Below the pieces are notes generated by a model. The model had not been told where the DNA came from, ran no database searches, and saw only the letters and a list, made by a program, of their open reading frames with translations. Source: an uncultured bacterium (lineage in GTDB: Bacteria > Bdellovibrionota_C > UBA2361 > SZUA-149 > CALKYB01). From it: 8,164 nucleotides of DNA. The stretch covers positions 1 to 8,164 of the forward strand of contig CALIEE010000107.1 in assembly GCA_938022485.1 (NCBI GenBank), written 5' to 3'. Made by a program: the position numbers and the translations under genes. Within the stretch, counting starts at the first letter, position 1. The number at the start of each line of letters is the position of its first letter. Shown in pieces: positions 1 through 6,501 of this stretch.

Positions 1-393
1 CTTGACCATAGCGAATACCCTCGTAACACTGGTGAACTTAAAGGCTCCAAAGAGCCTTTCGCCATTATTGAAAATCCCAAATGTGGTGATAGCCTAAAAT
101 GTCGCCTAGAAGTCGTCGGTGGAAAGGTTGGAGCAATTCAAATTGTTCCTCATGGTTGTGCGGTCTCTAAAGCGTCTGCTTCAATCATGAGTGAAGCAGT
201 AAAGGGACTTAGCTTGGAAGAGGTTGCTGATTCGCTCCAGAATCTAGAAGCGGTTCTTTCTGGTCGTGGAGACGAGCAGAGTTTAGAGGGAGACTTACTA
301 GCCTTTGCTAACCTGAAAAATTTTCCTATGAGACACAGGTGTGTGACTTTAAGCTGGGAGCTTGTGCTTTCAGTTTTAGAGAGTTCAAAGTAA
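1..393 (+). CDS. sufU: SufU-type Fe-S cluster assembly / sulfurtransferase protein (5' partial)
   Basis: The reading frame is open from base 1 to the TAA at 391-393, giving 130 residues without a start codon. It belongs to the NifU/IscU N-terminal family. Family motifs seen: LDHSEYPRN at residues 2-9, NPKCGD at 25-30, HGCAVSKASAS at 51-61 and FPMRHRC..LSW near the end. The conserved ligands are Cys28, Asp30, Cys53 and Cys114. The 61-residue gap between the second and third Cys fits SufU (about 62 in the Bacillus subtilis protein) and not IscU (about 43). SufU proteins bind zinc through these residues and accept persulfide sulfur from the cysteine desulfurase SufS for the SufBCD scaffold. By comparison with B. 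subtilis SufU, roughly 15 N-terminal residues lie off the left edge. The residue before Cys53 is Gly52, preceded by His51 where Gly is usual. The sufS/sufBCD partners would be expected upstream, outside the window. The gene is convergent with the next one, 18 bases away, with no terminator seen between them. Confidence 0.9.
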   Translation, partial: LDHSEYPRNTGELKGSKEPFAIIENPKCGDSLKCRLEVVGGKVGAIQIVPHGCAVSKASASIMSEAVKGLSLEEVADSLQNLEAVLSGRGDEQSLEGDLLAFANLKNFPMRHRCVTLSWELVLSVLESSK

Positions 394-411
394 GAGAGTA
401 GGTCCCGTGGG

Positions 412-1053
412 CTAAGTGGTTTTTGGCCTTTGTTGAGACTTGGAGTCGATTCTTCTTCTCTGTCTGTTCAGATATCTTACCCCAGCTTCCACCAAACTTT
501 CCGCTGTTTTTGATCTGGTACGAGGTTTAAAACCCAGTCGTTTGGCTTTGGAAGAAGCCTTTGCCACTTCTTCTCCAACTCGTTGAAAAATAATATCTAC
601 AGTTTCATCGAGTTGATGTGGGTATACGCCAGGAATGTCATTCCTAGTCATTACAGAGTTCATGGGGTCTTTATCGTCTCTCAGAGGTGTATCGAAGATT
701 ATTTCAGCTTCTAGCATTGCGCCGTATGTACCTTGCGCCAGATGAGACTGGACAGCGGCACTAGAACGTTCCGCGGCTGCAATGAGTCTCTTAGCGATTT
801 GTAGTTCACCCCGAACTTTAGGGTCAATTTCCGCAAGATAGTCTTTGGCATGTCTGTCGATTAAACCAAGACGTCGCTTACTTTCTTCAATGCTTTCTTC
901 AAAAGCCTCAGCGCAAGATCTCAGTTTTTTATCTCGGGCGGAACGAGTAAAATACAAGTTGATCATGCATATAGTGGCAATCACCACGCATGCCACTAGC
1001 GCAATGATGTATATTTTGGGTATGCCGTTAAGGTCGCCGCTTATGTCGATCAT
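412..1053 (-). CDS. Unrecognised single-pass membrane protein, 213 aa
   Basis: I do not recognise a family. The N-terminus has one strong hydrophobic segment (about residues 13-35) followed at once by basic residues (RSARDKK, 37-43). The positive-inside rule therefore suggests a short outside N-terminus and a cytoplasmic C-terminal body, with the segment acting as an uncleaved anchor. Residues about 40-125 look helical, rich in Glu, Arg, Lys and Ala, and may form a coiled coil. A middle section carries FDTPLRDDKDP (120-130). The last 40 residues are very basic (KPRTRSK at 176-182, RQRRR at 197-201), which could contact nucleic acid or acidic partners; that is inference. The ATG start is preceded by AAGGA at 1063-1067 (minus strand), about 9 bases away. 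The gene lies 135 bases downstream of nadA on the same strand, with a weak possible terminator between, so it may have its own promoter. A plus-strand frame over its 5' end is a shadow. Confidence 0.7.
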   Translation of the reverse strand: MIDISGDLNGIPKIYIIALVACVVIATICMINLYFTRSARDKKLRSCAEAFEESIEESKRRLGLIDRHAKDYLAEIDPKVRGELQIAKRLIAAAERSSAAVQSHLAQGTYGAMLEAEIIFDTPLRDDKDPMNSVMTRNDIPGVYPHQLDETVDIIFQRVGEEVAKASSKAKRLGFKPRTRSKTAESLVEAGVRYLNRQRRRIDSKSQQRPKTT

Positions 1054-1085
1054 CTTCCTAGTTCCTTGGGGGAAACAAAACTACT

Positions 1086-1096
1086 AACTGACAGTT
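1086..1096. promoter_or_regulatory. 11-base perfect palindrome upstream of the membrane protein gene
   Basis: AACTG-A-CAGTT is a perfect inverted repeat with a one-base centre, 33 bases upstream of the ATG of the minus-strand membrane protein gene. It shares the core CTGACAG with the palindrome in the nadA-nadB region. It could be an operator half-site pair, but 5-base arms arise easily by chance and I see no clear -35/-10 pair to anchor it. Confidence 0.25.
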
Positions 1097-1142
1097 GTTT
1101 TAAACTTCAGTAATTAAGATGCTAGGAAATAGGAAGGTGAGC

Positions 1143-1168
1143 AAAAAAAACACACCTAGATAGAGGCG
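1143..1168 (-). terminator. Weak intrinsic terminator after nadA
   Basis: On the minus strand, shortly after the nadA stop codon, CGCCT and AGGTG form a short stem (one G-U pair, six-base loop), followed two bases later by eight consecutive T. The T tract is good but the stem is only five pairs, so termination may be partial and allow some read-through from nadA into the downstream membrane protein gene. Confidence 0.4.
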
Positions 1169-1188
1169 GTTTTTACAGCTTAAGAGGT

Positions 1189-2238
1189 CTAGACGTATTC
1201 GAGCATCTTTTCCAGTGATTTTCTAGCTTTATCTCTAACCTCTTTGGGGACGTCAATGATTCGCTCATTGTTTTTTAAGGCGTTTAGAGTGTCCTCGAGA
1301 GTAATTTCATTCATGTGAGGGCAGCGTACACTACACATCCTAACCATTTCTTTGTCAGGGTTTTCGGCTACTATATTGTCTCCCATCGCGCATTCTGTCA
1401 GTAGCAGAAACTTCGAAGCTGAGCTGGACTTAACCTTATCAATCATTTTAGACGTACTTCCAGTAAAGTCAGCTACTTCTACAACTTCAGGTGGACATTC
1501 TGGGTGCGCCAAGACTTGTACGTTAGGAAATTGTTTTCTAGCTGCTTCAACATCTTCCACTGTAAACTGGTCGTGTACTTCACATTTCCCTGCCCAGCCA
1601 ATTACGGCGAAGTCCTTAGAGCCAGCGGAAGGGCCATGGTCTTTTTGGCTCGCTACAATAATTTTTTTACCTGTCTCGGCAGCTACGTTTTTGGCCAGAT
1701 ATTCATCAGGTAGAAAAATTACTACATCGCTATCTAAAGCCTCTACAATTTTGGCCGCGTTACTAGATGTACAGCAGACATCTACTTCAGCTTTTACATC
1801 TGCATAGGTGTTCACGTAGGCGACGATAGGTACACCAGGGTAGTTTTCTCTTAGCTTGCGAACATCTTCTGCTGTTATGCTCTCTGCAAGTGAGCAACCG
1901 GCAACCTTAGCCGGAAGTAAAACAGTTCGTTCTGGATTTAGAATCTTAGCGGTTTCTGCCATGAATCTAACGCCACAGAAGATTATAGGGTCGCAATCTG
2001 TATCAGCGGCAGCTTGGGCCAGTTGTAATGAATCACCGACAACATCAGTTACTGTATGGTAGAGAGCAGGTTCCATGTAGTTGTGACCTAGTATTATCGC
2101 TCCACGCTCTTTTTTCAGTTCGTTGATTTCGTGAACTAGCTCAGCTTTCTTTTTAAGTTCAAACTCGGGCACCAAATGACCAAGTTGCTCAATCATTTTT
2201 TCGGTTGTCTGCTTGAGTGTCTTAGTTTCTAATCCCAT
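1189..2238 (-). CDS. nadA: Quinolinate synthase NadA
   Basis: This 349-residue cytosolic [4Fe-4S] enzyme condenses iminoaspartate with dihydroxyacetone phosphate to give quinolinate, the second step of de novo NAD synthesis from aspartate. Seen in the protein: GHNYM at 51-55 with the conserved His and Tyr; GDSLQLAQAA at 68-77; AGCSLAES at 113-120 (cluster ligand Cys115); YVNT at 141-144; TSSN at 157-160; WAGKCEVHDQF at 215-225 (Cys219); the substrate-binding HPE at 245-247; GSTS at 260-263; and RCPHMN at 305-310 (Cys306). Cys115, Cys219 and Cys306 align with E. coli Cys113, Cys200 and Cys297, so the cluster set is complete. Cys302 adds a nearby extra cysteine. A roughly 17-residue stretch before WAGKC (about 193-212) is absent from the E. 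coli enzyme. The ATG at 2238 has no strong Shine-Dalgarno sequence, and Met15 is a possible alternative. The gene is divergent from nadB across 128 bases. Confidence 0.97.
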   Translation of the reverse strand: MGLETKTLKQTTEKMIEQLGHLVPEFELKKKAELVHEINELKKERGAIILGHNYMEPALYHTVTDVVGDSLQLAQAAADTDCDPIIFCGVRFMAETAKILNPERTVLLPAKVAGCSLAESITAEDVRKLRENYPGVPIVAYVNTYADVKAEVDVCCTSSNAAKIVEALDSDVVIFLPDEYLAKNVAAETGKKIIVASQKDHGPSAGSKDFAVIGWAGKCEVHDQFTVEDVEAARKQFPNVQVLAHPECPPEVVEVADFTGSTSKMIDKVKSSSASKFLLLTECAMGDNIVAENPDKEMVRMCSVRCPHMNEITLEDTLNALKNNERIIDVPKEVRDKARKSLEKMLEYV

Positions 2239-2254
2239 TGTCTCAGCCGTGAGT

Positions 2255-2270
2255 TGTAGTAATGTAGTAA
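2255..2270. repeat. Tandem 8-base direct repeat in the nadA leader
   Basis: TGTAGTAA occurs twice head to tail (2255-2262 and 2263-2270), a perfect tandem duplication 17 bases upstream of the nadA start codon. It may be only a small slippage product, or it may be part of the control region. Confidence 0.5.
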
Positions 2271-2273
2271 AAA

Positions 2274-2320
2274 CAGGGTAATTTAGTCTGACAGACTTAG
2301 TAGGATAGATCCATACCCTG
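2274..2320. promoter_or_regulatory. Nested inverted repeats between nadA and nadB (candidate operator or leader RNA structure)
   Basis: Within the 128-base divergent intergenic region, perfect 7-base arms CAGGGTA (2274-2280) and TACCCTG (2314-2320) enclose two further palindromes: AGTCTG-A-CAGACT (2285-2297, perfect, one-base centre) and GGAT-AG-ATCC (2303-2312, perfect, two-base centre). As DNA these could be operator sites for a regulator of both nad genes. As RNA they could fold as an outer stem closing two small hairpins, on either strand. I see no convincing -35/-10 pair for either gene. I cannot match the pattern to a known NAD regulator site or NAD riboswitch from the sequence alone. 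The presence of the repeats is certain; the function is inferred. Confidence 0.45.
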
Positions 2321-2355
2321 AATTGTTTCGTGTTTTTTAACCGGCTTTTCGTTTT

Positions 2356-2363
2356 GGAGGAAG
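2356..2363 (+). promoter_or_regulatory. Ribosome binding site of nadB, deciding a TTG start
   Basis: GGAGGAAG sits just ahead of the TTG at 2367, with six bases between GGAGG and the codon. It is the strongest Shine-Dalgarno match seen in the window. It supports a TTG start for nadB, since no in-frame ATG exists near the beginning of the protein. Confidence 0.85.
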
Positions 2364-2366
2364 CTC

Positions 2367-3959
2367 TTGGCCAGGTTCTATGATTTTTTAGTTGTCGGGG
2401 GAGGAATTTCCGGACTGACTTATGCCCTTGAAGTTGCCGACCGAGGTAAAGTGGCAGTGCTTTTCAAGAAGGCCATCTCCGAGTCCTCTACTTCTTACGC
2501 TCAAGGAGGTATTGCAGCAGTCCAGGAGGAGAATGATTCTGTGGACTTGCACATAGAGGATACTCTTCGTGCTGGGGCTGGGCTTTGTGACAGGGATATC
2601 GTTGAGATAGTAGTCAAGGAAGGGCCAGAGAGAGTGGCTGAATTAATAGCTAGAGGTGCTCGTTTTGATAAGGACAGTTCGGGAGAGGGCTTTGATTTAC
2701 ATAAAGAGGGAGGACACTCTCGACGGCGTATCCTTCACAGTGCTGATGCCACAGGGCGAGAGATTCAGAGAGCTCTTTCAGATGCTGCAAGTGCTCATCC
2801 GAATATAGAATTTTTGGTAGACACTAGTGCTGTAGATATTATCTCAAGCCATAAAATAGGTTTTGAAAAGGATGCTCCGAACCGAGCCCTAGGAGTTTAC
2901 GCACTTAATCCTGAAGAAGAGGTTGAAGTTCTCTTAGCTCAGAAGATTTTAGTAGCAACTGGTGGGGCTGGTAAAGTCTATCTTTACACCTCAAATCCTG
3001 ATGTTGCGAGCGGTGATGGCATAGCTATGTGCTACCGAGCTGGTGCTGCAGTTGAGAATATGGAATTCTTTCAGTTTCATCCAACCTGTCTTTTTCACCC
3101 CAAGGCAAAGTCCTTTTTGATCACCGAGGCTATGAGAGGTGAGGGAGCAGTTCTTAAAAGGATTAGTGGGGAAAGATTTATGCCCCAGTATCATGAGTTG
3201 GCTGAGCTTGCTCCACGGGACATAGTTGCTAGGGCAATCGATAGTGAAATGAAGGAGCATGGTGACGAGCACGTCCTTTTAGACATTACCCATAAGGGTC
3301 CCGAGTTTGTTAAAGAACATTTCCCTACAATCTATGAAACCTGTCTAAAGTTTGGAGTTGATATCAGTACGGAACCCATTCCAGTTGTTCCGGCAGCTCA
3401 CTATTGTTGTGGAGGAGTTCGCTCAGGAGAGTATGGTGAAACTACACTGAAGAATCTTTATGTAGCAGGCGAATGTGCTTCAACTGGTTTGCATGGGGCT
3501 AATCGTTTGGCTTCTAATTCCTTACTTGAGGGATTGGTTTTTGCTTCAAGGGCTGCAGAGGATTGCCTCAAAAATTTTGATGAAAAATACCAACAACCTG
3601 AAGTTCCTGAATGGGATAAGGGCACAGCCACGGACAGCAATGAAGCTGTTGTGATAACTCAGAATTGGGACGAGATCAGAAGATTCATGTGGAACTATGT
3701 TGGTATTGTTCGCAGTAACAAGCGTCTTGAGCGGGCTTTAAGACGATCTGAAATGATAAGTAGTGAGATTAACGACTATTATTGGAATTTTACCCTAACC
3801 CCTGACCTATTGGAGCTAAGAAATCTTAGTTTGGTGGCCCATCTTGTAATTATTTCTGCTTTGGAGCGTAAGGAGAGCAGGGGCTTACATTTTACTGTAG
3901 ATTACCCAACCCCTGACAATTCTTGTGTTAAATCGACGGTTATTACACCTTCGATTTAG
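2367..3959 (+). CDS. nadB: L-aspartate oxidase NadB
   Basis: This 530-residue FAD flavoenzyme oxidises L-aspartate to iminoaspartate, the first step of de novo NAD synthesis, using oxygen or fumarate as electron acceptor; NadA uses the product. Seen: the Rossmann FAD motif VVGGGISGL at 9-17; SSTSYAQGGIAAV at 40-52; KEGGHSRRRILH at 113-124; ATGGAGKVY at 197-205; QFHPT at 236-240; LAPRDIVARAID at 281-292; HYCCGGV at 345-351; GANRLASNSLLEG at 377-389; and the C-terminal helical domain with RSNKRLERALRR at 449-460 and KESRGLHFT at 502-510. Residues matching the E. coli active site are Glu114, His238, Arg284, His345 and Arg380. This complete set, with the RGLH tail, separates it from succinate dehydrogenase and fumarate reductase flavoproteins. 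Length is close to the E. coli enzyme (about 540). Translation starts at TTG directly after GGAGGAAG. The gene is divergent from nadA. A possible weak stem follows the stop, but no clear terminator. Confidence 0.97.
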   Translation: MARFYDFLVVGGGISGLTYALEVADRGKVAVLFKKAISESSTSYAQGGIAAVQEENDSVDLHIEDTLRAGAGLCDRDIVEIVVKEGPERVAELIARGARFDKDSSGEGFDLHKEGGHSRRRILHSADATGREIQRALSDAASAHPNIEFLVDTSAVDIISSHKIGFEKDAPNRALGVYALNPEEEVEVLLAQKILVATGGAGKVYLYTSNPDVASGDGIAMCYRAGAAVENMEFFQFHPTCLFHPKAKSFLITEAMRGEGAVLKRISGERFMPQYHELAELAPRDIVARAIDSEMKEHGDEHVLLDITHKGPEFVKEHFPTIYETCLKFGVDISTEPIPVVPAAHYCCGGVRSGEYGETTLKNLYVAGECASTGLHGANRLASNSLLEGLVFASRAAEDCLKNFDEKYQQPEVPEWDKGTATDSNEAVVITQNWDEIRRFMWNYVGIVRSNKRLERALRRSEMISSEINDYYWNFTLTPDLLELRNLSLVAHLVIISALERKESRGLHFTVDYPTPDNSCVKSTVITPSI

Positions 3960-4092
3960 ATAAAACTGTAATATCAGTAGGTTAGTGATTATAAAATTTG
4001 CTGAAAATATTACCATTCCCTTGCAATTGTAGAAAAAGTTCTGTAGTTAGACCCACACTATTTTAGTATTTATTTTTGGAGTTAATAGAAAA
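3960..4092. other. AT-rich gap between nadB and the VWA gene
   Basis: This 133-base spacer has no open frame of note. An imperfect inverted repeat (TAATAT-CAG at 3969-3977 against CTG and ATATTA at 4001-4012) is too weak and lacks the T tract of an intrinsic terminator. I see no convincing promoter boxes, although the length suggests the VWA gene has its own. GGAG at 4078-4081 is the likely ribosome binding site for the ATG at 4093, at a slightly long spacing of 11 bases. Confidence 0.5.
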
Positions 4093-6453
4093 ATGTTCAA
4101 TCTAGTCAACCGTTCCATTGCTGCGCTTTGCTTGGTCTTGTGCCTTGCCATATCAGATGTAAACGCTCAACAATGTGGGGCCTCAATTGACGCCGACATT
4201 GTAATACTAATTGACCGTACTGGTGGACTATCCGAAGAGGAAATTCAGCTAGAAAAAGATGCGGCAATTTCTCTTTTAGATAGCCTTGAAGCTGGAGTTG
4301 GTAGCGCCAGAGTTGCTGTTGCCACGATAGAACAGGATAACTCTGTTTCACCTGCGGCGTTGGGAGGTATTGTTCCAAACGGCTCATTGACCACTAACTA
4401 TGACTCTCTTAGAACTGTTATTAACTCAATTAGTAACGAGGGGGATGGGCTAACGAATCTCGCTGGAGCGATTGACCTTGCTCAGCTTGAACTTGATGCG
4501 AATGGCCGACCTGGTTCAGAGCGTTACATTGTTTTGATGTCGGATGGTGTTCCGAACCAACCTTTTTCTGATGGTTGCGACCTTTGTGATTGTCCTTTTG
4601 CTGATGTGGCTGCGAACGTAGCTTCTTCAGTTGCCGAGTCAAAAGGAACTAGAGTCTTTGGAATTCACTTCGCTGGAACTGCGGTTTTCTGTCCAGACGA
4701 GCCAAGTGCGGGATTTGAGTTTTTAAGAGACGAGTTGGTTACAAGCACTGCTAGTAACTCTTTCTTCTTTGATGGTAACAGCGACCTTAATGGAGTTCTT
4801 GAGCTAATCGCGGGTGAAGTTGCTTGTGATGATGGTTTGGACTGTACTGCTGATATCTGTGATTCAGGTTCTAACTCTTGTATTTTTGACGAGTTTGATA
4901 CTGATAGCGATGGAGTCGGTGATTGCTCTGACCAGTGTCCAGCCGACCCTGAGAAGATGATGCCAGGAGAATGTGGATGTGGTGTTCCAGACACGGACCT
5001 TAACAATAACGGTACAGCCGATTGTAATGAGTCAAATGACACCTGTGCAGATGGACAAGAATGTATTTTTGAACAACTTTCTCCATTCGCTTGTGCTGGG
5101 GCCAATGGCTTTTTGAATCAGACTAACATTGCGAGTGTTCTGAACCTTCAAGCCGTTCCTTTGAATGTTAATGTTGAATACCGAGACTTGACGGGTAACC
5201 TACTTGGCAGCACTTCTGCTCAGGTGGATCCTAATAATAGACGAGACTTCGTAATTAACGATCTTGGTCTTCAGCCTGATACCTATGGAACAGTTTGTAT
5301 CCAGACTTCTGCTACAGAAGATGGAGCTTGGACTGGGGGAGTAACGGTTTATAAGCCAAATGTTCGTAATGGATTCATTCCAGTATTTGGAACGGACGAT
5401 GACTTTGCATTGTTTCACCCTTTTACGAACCCAAGACGTGGGGTTTTGACCCAATCGTTAAATACTTTTCACCTTGGTGTGAGACCAGATTCTACAGTTG
5501 CGAACTGGTTGAGTATTACAGATGCTATTCCTGGTGATGGTCGAGGTTTGACTGGGAGAATCGTTTACTTTGATGCGAATGGTGTTGCGATTAACGAGAC
5601 TCCGGTTAGCATCTTTGACGGTGGACGTTTTGACTATGCTGCTCATGAAGGAGTTGCTGGACCAAGTAATACGGACACTGTTGGAATGGCGAGGTTTATT
5701 CCTGATAGTAATGATTCAGAATACTATGTAGTTTTGATTCGTTACTTCTACGATTGCTTTGCTGCTACTTGCGCTGACTTTCACACAGCTTTCGTGGTTC
5801 CGTTTAGACCGGCCACTAATGTCGAGACTGCTGGAAATATTTCCACAATTAACGGTGAGCTAAGTGTGGTTGAGGTTAACAACGTTTTGCCTAACTCCGT
5901 TACGGGAAACATTGTTGTCTCTAGTGAAGAAGGAGCCGGAATCGGTAATGTGCCTCTGGATGTTCCAGCTAACGGTGTAAGACACACTGTTATGAACCGA
6001 GCAGGGGCGCTTGGATTCTTGGATAATAACCGTGTTGGTGCTGCTAGAGTTCAGTCAACTGGTAACAGTGCAATTAGTGCTGTTTCAGTTTTCTACCAAC
6101 TTAATGATGCCGGAATTCTTCAGTATGCTTACGCTAGTCCTCTAGTGCAACCAGCTGGGACTTCTCAGGTTGCTGACTTCAATACTTTTATTGGTCATAC
6201 CAACCAAGCAGAGGTGTTCAACCCGTCAGATACTCTAGTATCGGTTAATATCCGAGCGATTGATGTGTCGGGTGCTGAAGTTGCCAATGTTAATGTGAAC
6301 CTTGACCCACGTTCTTCAGAAAGACTTGATTTCTCAAGCCTGCCTAGAGATACGTTTGGGGTTTACATTATAAACAGTGAGCCTGAGGCAGTGGTGTTTA
6401 GAAGCTACGTTATTAAGGAAGGCAGATACGTTCTTCCATCTGTAGGTCAGTAG
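4093..6453 (+). CDS. Secreted VWA-domain protein with Cys-rich, calcium-binding and beta-repeat modules
   Basis: A 786-residue exported protein. Residues 1-25 form a Sec signal peptide (hydrophobic core about 8-20, cleavage expected after VNA at 23-25); there is no lipobox. Residues about 33-243 are a von Willebrand A domain: VILIDRTGG at 37-45, Thr121 in GLTNLAGAI, and YIVLMSDGVPN at 145-155. The metal-site motif reads Asp41-x-Thr43-x-Gly45 instead of DxSxS; Thr121 and Asp151 are kept. A CDLCDC cluster lies at 162-167. Next come a myxobacterial-type Cys repeat (CDDGLDCTADIC...C, 245-263) and a thrombospondin type 3-like segment with acidic calcium loops (DTDSDGVGD at 269-277, then CGCGVPDTD and NNNGTADC up to 311). 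From about 339 to the end, four divergent beta-rich units follow (about 339-421, 453-571, 587-671, 694-774). The mature protein has 20 Cys, an even number fitting disulfides. I see no C-terminal sorting tail. A role in adhesion or matrix binding is plausible, but the exact function is unknown. Confidence 0.85.
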   Translation: MFNLVNRSIAALCLVLCLAISDVNAQQCGASIDADIVILIDRTGGLSEEEIQLEKDAAISLLDSLEAGVGSARVAVATIEQDNSVSPAALGGIVPNGSLTTNYDSLRTVINSISNEGDGLTNLAGAIDLAQLELDANGRPGSERYIVLMSDGVPNQPFSDGCDLCDCPFADVAANVASSVAESKGTRVFGIHFAGTAVFCPDEPSAGFEFLRDELVTSTASNSFFFDGNSDLNGVLELIAGEVACDDGLDCTADICDSGSNSCIFDEFDTDSDGVGDCSDQCPADPEKMMPGECGCGVPDTDLNNNGTADCNESNDTCADGQECIFEQLSPFACAGANGFLNQTNIASVLNLQAVPLNVNVEYRDLTGNLLGSTSAQVDPNNRRDFVINDLGLQPDTYGTVCIQTSATEDGAWTGGVTVYKPNVRNGFIPVFGTDDDFALFHPFTNPRRGVLTQSLNTFHLGVRPDSTVANWLSITDAIPGDGRGLTGRIVYFDANGVAINETPVSIFDGGRFDYAAHEGVAGPSNTDTVGMARFIPDSNDSEYYVVLIRYFYDCFAATCADFHTAFVVPFRPATNVETAGNISTINGELSVVEVNNVLPNSVTGNIVVSSEEGAGIGNVPLDVPANGVRHTVMNRAGALGFLDNNRVGAARVQSTGNSAISAVSVFYQLNDAGILQYAYASPLVQPAGTSQVADFNTFIGHTNQAEVFNPSDTLVSVNIRAIDVSGAEVANVNVNLDPRSSERLDFSSLPRDTFGVYIINSEPEAVVFRSYVIKEGRYVLPSVGQ

Positions 6454-6463
6454 CCTCTACTTA

Positions 6464-6501
6464 CTTTTAAAGGGCATCGTCCTGGGTGATGCCTTTAAAA
6501 G
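6464..6501. terminator. First hairpin of the convergent terminator region
   Basis: CTTTTAAAGGGCATC (6464-6478) pairs with GATGCCTTTAAAAG (6488-6501), with one bulged G and a nine-base loop. It follows the VWA gene stop by ten bases. There is no long T tract directly after it on the plus strand. It may act on the minus strand, for transcription arriving from the nuclease gene, or help the second hairpin. Confidence 0.5.

Noticed and set aside
845..1087. Plus-strand open frame of 80 residues over the 5' end of the membrane protein gene
   Set aside because: It is antisense to the better-supported minus-strand gene, which has a ribosome binding site and a clean membrane segment; no independent evidence supports it.
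2239..2366. Known NAD riboswitch (nadA motif / NAD+-I class)
   Set aside because: I cannot match the conserved core of that class by eye, so I report only the palindromes. A covariance-model search would decide.
4093..4176. Lipoprotein signal on the VWA protein (Cys13, Cys17 or Cys28)
   Set aside because: None of these Cys has the small residue expected at -1 of a lipobox, and the VNA site before residue 26 fits ordinary signal peptidase I cleavage.
4106..5105. Minus-strand open frames of 70-146 residues within the VWA gene
   Set aside because: They lie wholly inside a well-supported plus-strand gene, have no recognisable domains, and show low-complexity composition expected of antisense shadows.
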